Source: Sphingomonadales bacterium UBA656
GTDB lineage: Bacteria; Pseudomonadota; Alphaproteobacteria; Sphingomonadales; Sphingomonadaceae
Assembly: GCA_002299895.1 (NCBI GenBank)
Contig: DBOC01000015.1
Span: forward strand, 1 to 64,000
Length of the DNA stretch: 64,000 nucleotides
Direction of reading: 5' to 3'
Positions within the stretch are counted from its first letter, which is position 1. The number at the start of each line of letters is the position of its first letter. The notes below the pieces were generated by a model. It was not told where the DNA came from. It made no database searches and saw only the letters and a program-made list of their open reading frames with translations. This document shows, piece by piece, positions 15,566 through 22,734 of the stretch. The position numbers and the translations under genes are program-made.

Positions 15566-15877
15566 TCAGCGTTTCCGCACAAACTCTGCGCGCAGCACAA
15601 GGCCTTTGATACCATCAAAGCGGCAGTCAATTTCCTGCGCGTCGCCAGTCAGTCGGATGGATTTGATCAACGTGCCGCGTTTCAACGTCTGGCCCGCGCC
15701 CTTCACGGTCAGATCTTTAATCAACGTCACTTGGTCACCGTCGGCAAGCAAATTGCCAACCGCATCGCGGACTTCGACAGCATCATTTTGCGAAGCTGCC
15801 GCTTTTGCTTCAGCGGCACTAACCCATTCGCCGGATGCTTCGTCATAGACATAATCTTCGTCCATATTGTCGCTCAT
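15566..15877 (-). CDS. PhnA/YjdM-type domain protein lacking the zinc ribbon
   Basis: The C-terminal part (residues about 38-103) matches the PhnA/YjdM domain (GNLLADGDQVTLIKDLTVKGAG and the CRFDGIKGLVLRAEFVRK end). In the usual family the N-terminus is a four-cysteine zinc ribbon; here the N-terminal 35 residues (acidic, DEDYVYDEASGEW) contain no cysteine at all. Only one cysteine is present in the protein. The old name alkylphosphonate utilisation protein is misleading, since no phosphonate genes are near. It is 131 bases from the zinc-ribbon gene on the same strand. Function unknown. Confidence 0.8.
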   Translation of the reverse strand: MSDNMDEDYVYDEASGEWVSAAEAKAAASQNDAVEVRDAVGNLLADGDQVTLIKDLTVKGAGQTLKRGTLIKSIRLTGDAQEIDCRFDGIKGLVLRAEFVRKR

Positions 15878-15991
15878 AAGACCTAATTTCCTTTATGTTC
15901 GCCACCGCCGTAGCGACATTTTTGGTCGCACGAAAGCCAGTTGCAATTTGCAACGATGTCAGTAAGATTTTGGTGTAAAATGGAGAGGCAT

Positions 15992-17509
15992 ATGGCGCAG
16001 GCTGAGACGACTATAGATGTTTTGATTGTGGGTGCCGGTCTGTCCGGTATTGGCGCTGCGGCGCATCTCACCATGCAATGCCCGAACAAAAGCTACGCAA
16101 TTGTGGAACAACGTGCCGATATGGGCGGCACGTGGGATCTGTTTCGCTATCCCGGTATTCGGTCGGACTCCGACATGCATACGCTGGGATATCGTTTCAA
16201 ACCATGGTTACATGAAAAAACCATCGCGGATGGCCCGTCCATCCACGAATATGTCCATGAAACCGCCGAAGAATATGGCATTTCGCCGCACATTCATTTT
16301 GGTCACAAGGTTATCTCGGCCAATTGGTCGAGCGCCGATGCCCGCTGGCATATAACGGCCAAGGCCGTAGACGGCGGTGCCGAACGGCGCTTTGCCGCGC
16401 GGTTCTTGTTCATGTGCGCTGGCTATTATGATTATGATCAAGGCTATAAGCCCGATTTCGCGGGCGAAGCCGACTTTGGCGGTCAAATCATCCATCCGCA
16501 GCATTGGCCCAAGGATTTGGATTATGCGGGTAAGAAGGTAACAGTCATTGGCTCAGGCGCGACGGCGGTGACGATTGTGCCTGTTATGGCGGAGCAAGGC
16601 GCGCAGGTGACGATGCTGCAACGGTCGCCCACCTATATGGTCTCGCGGCCTGCCATTGACCCGTTTTCAAAATTTGTCCGCAAGATTTTGCCTGAGAAAT
16701 TGGCCTATGCGCTCACACGGTGGCGCAATATCAATATGCAGCGTTTTACCTATTGGTATGCGCGTAGGAACCCTGCAAAATTGGGAGAAAAATTGGTCAA
16801 TATGGCGCGGGAGGCTTTGCCTGCATCGGTTGATGTTGATACCCATTTTGTGCCCAAATATGGCCCATGGGAACAGCGCCTGTGCCTCATCCCTGATAGC
16901 AACATGTTCACGGCGATTACCGAGGGCAAGGCCGAAGTTGTTACCGACCATATTGATCATTTTACCAAGACAGGCATTCAGCTGAAGTCCGGCAAGCATA
17001 TCGAATCCGATATCATCATCACCGCGACGGGCCTGAATCTTGTCACCATGGGCAAGACCGCGATCAGCGTTGACGGGAAAGCCGTCAATTTTGGTGAGCA
17101 TTTCAATTACAAAGGCGTGATGTTCAACGACATTCCGAACTTTGCCAGCGTCTTTGGCTATATCAACGCATCTTGGACGCTCAAGACCGACATTGTGGCG
17201 GATTATGTTTGTCGCTTGCTTTGGAAGATGGACGACAAAAATGCACTGGTGGCAACGCCCGTTCTGGATGATCCTAACATGCCGAAGCTGCCATTTGTGA
17301 CCGATTTTAGCTCTGGCTATTTCGCGCGCAGTTTCGACAAATTGCCCAAAAATGGCGACCGTCACCCATGGCGTGTTCTGCAAAATTATGCGGCAGAAAA
17401 GAAAATCCTGACACAGGACCCTGTCGATGACGGCGTCATGGTGTTTTCAGCGCCGCAATTTACCCGGGCGCATAGCGAAAACACCGAAACGCTTATCGCC
17501 GCAGAATGA
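15992..17509 (+). CDS. FAD/NADPH flavoprotein monooxygenase, Baeyer-Villiger type
   Basis: The 505-residue protein has two nucleotide-binding motifs, GAGLSG (14-19) for FAD and GSGATA (187-192) for NADPH, separated by FGGQIIHPQHWP (162-173), which fits the Baeyer-Villiger fingerprint FxGxxxHxxxWP exactly. Such cytosolic enzymes insert oxygen next to ketones or oxidise heteroatoms; the substrate cannot be told from sequence. ATG 15992 is chosen because GGAGAGG sits just upstream; the ATG at 15980 and a longer frame from 15941 have none. It is not linked to obvious catabolic genes. Confidence 0.88.
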   Translation: MAQAETTIDVLIVGAGLSGIGAAAHLTMQCPNKSYAIVEQRADMGGTWDLFRYPGIRSDSDMHTLGYRFKPWLHEKTIADGPSIHEYVHETAEEYGISPHIHFGHKVISANWSSADARWHITAKAVDGGAERRFAARFLFMCAGYYDYDQGYKPDFAGEADFGGQIIHPQHWPKDLDYAGKKVTVIGSGATAVTIVPVMAEQGAQVTMLQRSPTYMVSRPAIDPFSKFVRKILPEKLAYALTRWRNINMQRFTYWYARRNPAKLGEKLVNMAREALPASVDVDTHFVPKYGPWEQRLCLIPDSNMFTAITEGKAEVVTDHIDHFTKTGIQLKSGKHIESDIIITATGLNLVTMGKTAISVDGKAVNFGEHFNYKGVMFNDIPNFASVFGYINASWTLKTDIVADYVCRLLWKMDDKNALVATPVLDDPNMPKLPFVTDFSSGYFARSFDKLPKNGDRHPWRVLQNYAAEKKILTQDPVDDGVMVFSAPQFTRAHSENTETLIAAE

Positions 17510-17639
17510 TGGTTATTGGGCGGGCGTCAAGGACGTCCGTCAGCTTTTCGGATTTCGAATTGTCGCGCCTGCGCGGCGCGCGGGGCAGTGGTGCGATGTA
17601 ATGCAGATAAGAAAAATGCATAATCTCTCTGAAATATCT

Positions 17640-17672
17640 CCCGTTCGCTTGCTATAGCGGCTATCGAACGGG
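17640..17672 (+). promoter_or_regulatory. 8-bp perfect inverted repeat at the start of the M17 peptidase gene
   Basis: CCCGTTCG (17640-17647) and CGAACGGG (17665-17672) are perfect complements around 17 bases, which also hold the palindrome GCTATAGC. The right arm ends two bases before ATG 17675, exactly where the ribosome site should be. In RNA it would mask initiation; in DNA it could be an operator. Confidence 0.5.
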
Positions 17673-17674
17673 TT

Positions 17675-19063
17675 ATGCGTTACGACAATTTGATCCAGCC
17701 TGACAATGCGCAGGCCGCCACCCCCATCCATGTCACCGATAAAGCGTGCTTTGAAACTTGGCTTGCGCAGCAGTCCGATGCCGCCCGAACGGCTATCAAG
17801 GCACAAAAATTTGAGGGTAATGCCAACGATATAGCCATATTGCCCGGAGATAAGCCCGGGGAATGGTCTGTCGTCGCCGGCGTTTCGGATATGGCTGTGC
17901 CGGGTGTGTGGCATTTGGCTAAAGCAGCGGAAAGCCTTCCCGAAGGCACCTATCGCCTTGTCGATTATGATGCCGGTGATGCCATGCTTGGCTGGATATT
18001 GGGGCAATATCGCTTTCAGGAATATCTGAGCGAGCCCAAACTATTTGGCCCGCGGGTCTTGTTGGTGCGGGAGCCGGCCCGCATTCCTGCCGCAGAGATG
18101 CAAGCGGCCGCAACCGCTTTGGTCCGCGATCTTGTCAACCGACCAGCGAGCGATCTTGGGCCAAATGCCTTGGAGACCGAAGCAAAGCGCATCGCCAAGT
18201 CATATAAAGCGGGCGTCACTGTCACCAGTGGTGAGGCTCTCGAAACGGGCTATCCGCTCATCCACGCGGTCGGCAAAGCCGCCGCGCGTGCGCATGCGCC
18301 GCGCCTGATTGAAATGGAATGGGGCGACCCGCGTCACCCGCGTATCGCCATTGTGGGCAAGGGCATAACGTTCGATAGCGGCGGACTGGATATCAAACCC
18401 GCCTCTGGCATGCGGCTGATGAAGAAAGATATGGGCGGTGCCGCGCATGCCTTGGCATTGGCAGAGCTGATTATGGCGGCGCATTTACCCGTGCGGTTGC
18501 ACATGCTGGTGGCGGCGGCGGAAAACAGCATCGCAGGTGACGCGATGCGGCCGGGCGATATCATCAAAAGCCGTAAGGGCCTGACCGTGGAAATCGACAA
18601 TACCGATGCCGAAGGACGCTTGGTGTTGGCCGATGCGCTTACCAAAGCGATACAGGATAACGCGGAGTTGATCATTGATTTTGCCACGCTGACCGGCGCG
18701 GCACGCGTTGCACTTGGCCCCGATTTGCCTGCGATGTTTAGCAATCACGAACAGATCGCAAATGCCATGTTGGCGGCATCAAAGGCAGCATCGGACCCGC
18801 TTTGGCGCATGCCCTTATGGGCGCCATATATGGAAATGCTCGACAGCGACATCGCCGATATATCCAATAGCGGCGGTGCTTTTGCAGGCGCGGTCACGGC
18901 GGCGTTGTTCCTGCAGAAATTCGTTCCCGACGATGTGCCTTGGGTGCATCTGGACACCTTCGCCTGGCGACCTACCGGCAAACCCGGCAGGCCCAAGGGC
19001 GGTGAGGCACTTGGATTGCGGGCGGTCTTTCGTTATTTGACGGAAACTTATCCGGTCGGCTAA
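17675..19063 (+). CDS. Leucyl-aminopeptidase-family (M17) protease
   Basis: The 462-residue protein is a di-zinc cytosolic aminopeptidase that removes N-terminal residues from peptides. The catalytic C-terminal domain is complete: KGITFDSGGLDIKP at about residues 229-242 and the family signature NTDAEGRLVLADAL near 309-322, with metal ligands K, D and E. The N-terminal 150 residues are divergent from PepA, so PepA versus PepB type is not decided here. It starts right after the 8-bp inverted repeat. A paired-hairpin repeat lies 22 bases after its stop. Confidence 0.92.
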   Translation: MRYDNLIQPDNAQAATPIHVTDKACFETWLAQQSDAARTAIKAQKFEGNANDIAILPGDKPGEWSVVAGVSDMAVPGVWHLAKAAESLPEGTYRLVDYDAGDAMLGWILGQYRFQEYLSEPKLFGPRVLLVREPARIPAAEMQAAATALVRDLVNRPASDLGPNALETEAKRIAKSYKAGVTVTSGEALETGYPLIHAVGKAAARAHAPRLIEMEWGDPRHPRIAIVGKGITFDSGGLDIKPASGMRLMKKDMGGAAHALALAELIMAAHLPVRLHMLVAAAENSIAGDAMRPGDIIKSRKGLTVEIDNTDAEGRLVLADALTKAIQDNAELIIDFATLTGAARVALGPDLPAMFSNHEQIANAMLAASKAASDPLWRMPLWAPYMEMLDSDIADISNSGGAFAGAVTAALFLQKFVPDDVPWVHLDTFAWRPTGKPGRPKGGEALGLRAVFRYLTETYPVG

Positions 19064-19084
19064 GGGTTTTGCATGAAATCTACC

Positions 19085-19168
19085 GTCGCCCCAGCGCAGG
19101 CTGGGGCCCATTACGCCTCTCAATTTTGAAAGACAGGCGAGATAGGCACCAGCCTGCGCTGGTGCGAC
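19085..19168. repeat. Paired inverted hairpin repeat, copy 1
   Basis: Two hairpins in opposite orientation: GCCCCAG-CGCAGG-CTGGGGC (19088-19107) and GCACCAG-CCTGCG-CTGGTGC (19146-19165). The right unit is the reverse complement of the left with few differences, including the flanking GTCGC and GCC..AT ends. It fills the gap between the M17 peptidase and the NlpC/P60 gene. Related copies occur at 32826, 38523 and 51200. Confidence 0.85.
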
Positions 19169-19188
19169 ATATTTGGGGGAATGAGTAA

Positions 19189-20085
19189 TTGGGTATCAAT
19201 AAGCCAATTGGTAGGCCTATTCACAAGCTGACGGGGCACAGCCTTGTCGGCGACAAAAGGACAACGCCGATCCGTGGCGACCTTGCCGATATCAGCCTGG
19301 CTGGAAAGCTCTTCGCACCGCATTATGCCGTACCCATGCTGCGCACAGGTATCGCGCCTGTCACAGAAATCCATGCAGAGGCACATGCAACATCAATGCC
19401 GGTCAGCGCGTTGATGCATGGCGAAGAATTTGCCGTGCTGGATGTCGCGGGCGACTGGGCTTGGGGATATTGCCTGCACGACAATTATTTGGGTTATCTG
19501 CGCTTTGCCGAATTGGGGAATGATTTTGCCGCCACGCATATTGTCAGCGCGCCGGCGACATTGCTCGTAGCGGCACCATCGACAAAAGAGCCAGTGTTGG
19601 CGCGCTATCCGATGGGTGCGCGTTTGCTTTGTGGTGAATTGAGCGCTTGTGGCAAATATCTGGCGTGCGAAAATGGTTTTGTACCGTGCACGCATGTGTC
19701 GGAAATTGGATGTGTCGATGCAACGCCTGCAGACCTCGCGGAGCAACTTATCGGCACGCCCTATAGCTGGGGTGGACGCAGCGGTAATGCGCTGGATTGT
19801 TCAGGTCTTGTGCAACTGGTCTTTGGCCTAAAGGGCATCATGGCGCCCCGCGATGCAGATATGCAAATGGCCGATTTTGGCGCGGAATTGCCCGAAGGCG
19901 CTCCGCTGGAGCGTGGCGATTTGGTATTTTTCCCCGGCCATGTCGGTATCATGGCCGACGCCGAGAACATAATCCACGCCAATGGCGCGGCAATGGCGGT
20001 GAGTGTGGAGCCGCTCGCGGAAGCAACAGCCCGTTTTACCGAGCATGAGGTCGCGATTTTGGCGCGTAAGCGGGTTGCGCTTTGA
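19189..20085 (+). CDS. NlpC/P60-family cysteine peptidase with SH3-like region
   Basis: The 298-residue protein has a C-terminal NlpC/P60 domain: GTPYSWGGRSGNALDCSGLVQ with catalytic cysteine C204 and the GHVGIM motif with the partner histidine near 251. This family hydrolyses D-glutamyl-diaminopimelate bonds in peptidoglycan or related peptides. The N-terminal 150 residues look like bacterial SH3-type domains that target cell wall. I see no signal peptide. The start is a TTG at 19189 preceded by GGGGGA. Its stop overlaps argC by four bases (TTGA), an odd partner for an amino-acid gene. Confidence 0.88.
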   Translation: MGINKPIGRPIHKLTGHSLVGDKRTTPIRGDLADISLAGKLFAPHYAVPMLRTGIAPVTEIHAEAHATSMPVSALMHGEEFAVLDVAGDWAWGYCLHDNYLGYLRFAELGNDFAATHIVSAPATLLVAAPSTKEPVLARYPMGARLLCGELSACGKYLACENGFVPCTHVSEIGCVDATPADLAEQLIGTPYSWGGRSGNALDCSGLVQLVFGLKGIMAPRDADMQMADFGAELPEGAPLERGDLVFFPGHVGIMADAENIIHANGAAMAVSVEPLAEATARFTEHEVAILARKRVAL

Positions 20086-21020
20086 CCAAATCCATCTTCA
20101 TCGATGGCGCCGCGGGCACCACTGGCCTTGAGATCGCTGATCGGCTGGCGGGCCGCGCCGAATTCTCGTTGATCAGCTTGGATGATGCCAAACGCAAAGA
20201 CATGGCCGCGAAACGCGAAGCGTTGAACGACGCCGACTTTGTCATTCTGTGCCTACCAGATGATGCCGCGAAAGAGGCGGTGGCGATGACAACATCCGCC
20301 GCAACGCGTATCATTGATGCATCGACGGCCTATCGTATTGACCCCGATTGGGCTTATGGTTTTGCTGAATATCGCACCGGTCAGCGCGAACGCATTGCGT
20401 CTGCACGGTTGGTCAGCAACCCCGGCTGCTACCCCACCGGATTTTTGGGCCTTATCGCGCCTTTGGTCGCCGCTGGTTTACTCCCCGCCGATTGGCCTTA
20501 CACGGTCAATGCGGTGTCGGGCTATTCGGGTGGCGGCAAGGCGTTGATTCAAAGGTTCGAAGGTGACGGCGCGGATATCGGCTATCGCAGCTATGGCCTT
20601 GATCTGGCGCATAAGCATGTGCCCGAAATGCAAATGCATGCGGGCCTTGCCCACGCGCCGCTCTTTGCACCCGCCGTTGTCCGCGCCTTTCGCGGGATGA
20701 TTGTGGAGGTGCCGTTGCCGCTGTCAGCTATGGCAGGGGCGGGCAACGCAGATGCATTGCGCGCTGCACTTGCGGCCCATTATGCAGGATCGCCGGTGGT
20801 GGAGGTGCACAGCGAAGCTGCGCCAAGCGAATTATTGATGCACGCCGATCAAGCGCCATCCGACCGGCTTGATCTATATGTGCTGGCGTCGCCTGACGGG
20901 TCACAAGTGCGGTTGCTCGCGATGCTCGACAATCTCGGCAAAGGCGCGAGTGGCGCAGCGGTGCAGAACCTCAACATCATGGCCGGCTTGGACGAGACGG
21001 CAGGGTTGTGGTTGTTATAA
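20082..21020 (+). CDS. argC: N-acetyl-gamma-glutamyl-phosphate reductase ArgC
   Basis: ArgC reduces N-acetylglutamyl-5-phosphate to the semialdehyde in arginine biosynthesis with NADPH. The 312-residue protein is the shorter type-2 form. It begins with a Rossmann fold (FIDGAAGTTGLEIADRL) and has the catalytic cysteine C116 in SNPGCYPTG. The start is TTG 20082, overlapping the previous stop in TTGA, so translation depends on the upstream NlpC/P60 gene. The rest of the arg pathway is not in the window. It converges with map, only five bases apart. Confidence 0.95.
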   Translation: MTKSIFIDGAAGTTGLEIADRLAGRAEFSLISLDDAKRKDMAAKREALNDADFVILCLPDDAAKEAVAMTTSAATRIIDASTAYRIDPDWAYGFAEYRTGQRERIASARLVSNPGCYPTGFLGLIAPLVAAGLLPADWPYTVNAVSGYSGGGKALIQRFEGDGADIGYRSYGLDLAHKHVPEMQMHAGLAHAPLFAPAVVRAFRGMIVEVPLPLSAMAGAGNADALRAALAAHYAGSPVVEVHSEAAPSELLMHADQAPSDRLDLYVLASPDGSQVRLLAMLDNLGKGASGAAVQNLNIMAGLDETAGLWLL

Positions 21021-21025
21021 ACCCC

Positions 21026-21853
21026 TTAATAAGGCGGCTGGTCAAAACCCTTTGGGCTCTTGGTAAAAATTTCGCAGCCATCTTCGGTGATGCCGATGCT
21101 ATGTTCAAACTGCGCGCTTAAGGACCGGTCGCGCGTTACCGCCGTCCAGCCATCATCGAGCACTTTTCCCGCGGCCTTGCCGATGTTGATCATCGGTTCA
21201 ATCGTGAAAATCATGCCGGGACGCAGCTCAGGACCCGTGCCGGGGCGGCCGACATGGACGATTTCGGGGGCGTCGTGGAATAATTGGCCCAAGCCATGGC
21301 CACAGAAATCGCGGACCACGCCATAACGATGCTTTTCGGCATGGGTTTGGATGGCATAGCCGATGTCGCCGACGCGGTTGCCGGGCTTCGCAGCTTCGAT
21401 ACCGAGCATCAGGCATTCATAGGTCACATCAACCAAACGCTTGGCCTTCACTGGCACATCGCCAACTAAGAACATGCGGCTGGTGTCGCCGTGCCAGCCA
21501 TCTAGTTGTGGCGTGACGTCAATGTTGACGATGTCGCCATCCTTCAATTTCTTGTCCGACGGGATACCGTGGCAAATGACATGGTTGATTGAAATACAGC
21601 AGCTATGCGTATAGCCGCGATAGCCCAAGGTCGCAGGCACTGCGCCGCCGCGCATTGTCATGTCGCGGACAATGTCGTCCAATTCTTCGGTGGTCACGCC
21701 GGGCACGACATGCGGCACCAAGGCGTCGAGAATTTCGGCGGCAAGGCGTCCGGCCTTACGCATGCCGTCAAAGCCTTCTGCCCCATGCAATTTAATCGTC
21801 CCGTCGCGGGCCTGCATCGCCTCTTGCGGCGTCACGCTTACATATTGTTCCAT
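21026..21853 (-). CDS. map: Methionine aminopeptidase type I
   Basis: Map removes the initiator methionine from nascent proteins and is a cytosolic di-metal enzyme. The 275-residue protein contains the family pattern: SINHVICHGIP with the substrate-binding histidine, the metal aspartates in DIVNIDVTPQLDGWHGDTS, and the C-terminal histidine and glutamates in CGHGLG and FTIEPMIN. I chose ATG 21853 (MEQYVSV); a start at 21871 adds six residues and has equally weak ribosome-site support. It diverges from the CinA-like gene across about 60 bases. Confidence 0.95.
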   Translation of the reverse strand: MEQYVSVTPQEAMQARDGTIKLHGAEGFDGMRKAGRLAAEILDALVPHVVPGVTTEELDDIVRDMTMRGGAVPATLGYRGYTHSCCISINHVICHGIPSDKKLKDGDIVNIDVTPQLDGWHGDTSRMFLVGDVPVKAKRLVDVTYECLMLGIEAAKPGNRVGDIGYAIQTHAEKHRYGVVRDFCGHGLGQLFHDAPEIVHVGRPGTGPELRPGMIFTIEPMINIGKAAGKVLDDGWTAVTRDRSLSAQFEHSIGITEDGCEIFTKSPKGFDQPPY

Positions 21854-21915
21854 GCAAGCGATATAAGGCAATAATCCGCACTTTGCGAGGGGGTGATTTA
21901 TGCTATCGAGTCCCC

Positions 21916-22674
21916 ATGACAGAATCTCGTATCTACACCGCTGCCCTTGTAATCATCGGCGATGAAATCCTTTCCGGCCGCACACAGGACAAAAATGTCA
22001 GCCAAATTGCCCTTTGGCTGAATATTCAGGGCATTCGCTTGCGCGAAGTGCGTGTGGTGGCCGATGACATGGATGCGATTATTGAGGCGGTAAACCTCCT
22101 GCGTGCGCGCAATGATTATCTGTTCACAACCGGCGGCATTGGCCCAACGCATGATGACATTACGGTCGATGCGATTGCGGCCGCGCTGGGTGTTGAGGTG
22201 GTCATACATCCCGAAGCGAGCGCGGTGCTTCATGCTTATTATGAAACACGCGGTGGCATCAATCCGGGCCGTTTGCGGATGGCGCGGGTGCCTGATGGTG
22301 CGGACCTCATCCCAAATAAAATGTCGGGTGCGCCAGGTATCCGGCATGGCAATATCTTCATCATGGCAGGCGTCCCGCACATAACGGCAGGTATGTTGGA
22401 CGCCCTCACGGGTACGCTTAAGGGCGGCGCGCCGTTATTATCCCGACAAATCGGCTGCTGGGTCGCCGAAAGTGAAGTGGCCAAGTTGCTGGCCGATACG
22501 GAAAAGCATCATGAAGGGTGCCAGATCGGCAGCTATCCGTTTTTTCGCGAGGGTAAGGTTGGTGCGAATTTCGTCGTGCGTACCACTGACGCGCATAAAT
22601 TGGCGGAATGTGTTGAGGCGTTGCAACTTGGCCTGCGCGGGCTGGGCTATGACTCTGTCGATGGTGGAATTTAA
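21916..22674 (+). CDS. CinA N-terminal (MoaB/Mog-fold) domain protein
   Basis: The 252-residue protein is the molybdopterin-binding-fold domain of the CinA/competence-damage-inducible family: ALVIIGDEILSGRTQDKN at the start and TGGIGPTHDDITVDAIA around residues 73-89. The C-terminal nicotinamide-nucleotide deamidase domain of full CinA is absent. Known members with only this domain include ADP-ribose/CoA pyrophosphatase-type enzymes, so a role in nucleotide clean-up is possible but not shown. ATG 21916 was chosen over 21883 because the family starts at this residue. Confidence 0.85.
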   Translation: MTESRIYTAALVIIGDEILSGRTQDKNVSQIALWLNIQGIRLREVRVVADDMDAIIEAVNLLRARNDYLFTTGGIGPTHDDITVDAIAAALGVEVVIHPEASAVLHAYYETRGGINPGRLRMARVPDGADLIPNKMSGAPGIRHGNIFIMAGVPHITAGMLDALTGTLKGGAPLLSRQIGCWVAESEVAKLLADTEKHHEGCQIGSYPFFREGKVGANFVVRTTDAHKLAECVEALQLGLRGLGYDSVDGGI

Positions 22675-22734
22675 GCGGGAGTTCTTCGGATCGTTCATGT
22701 GCGGTCAAGCTGCACGCCCGTTATGAGGAGTGTA

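Noticed and set aside
15566..15877. Alkylphosphonate metabolism gene phnA
   Set aside because: The name is historical; no phosphonate genes are nearby and the domain has no demonstrated phosphonate role.
16667..17383. 238-codon frame antisense to the monooxygenase
   Set aside because: Fully inside a strong gene on the other strand, with composition expected from reverse-complement of coding sequence.
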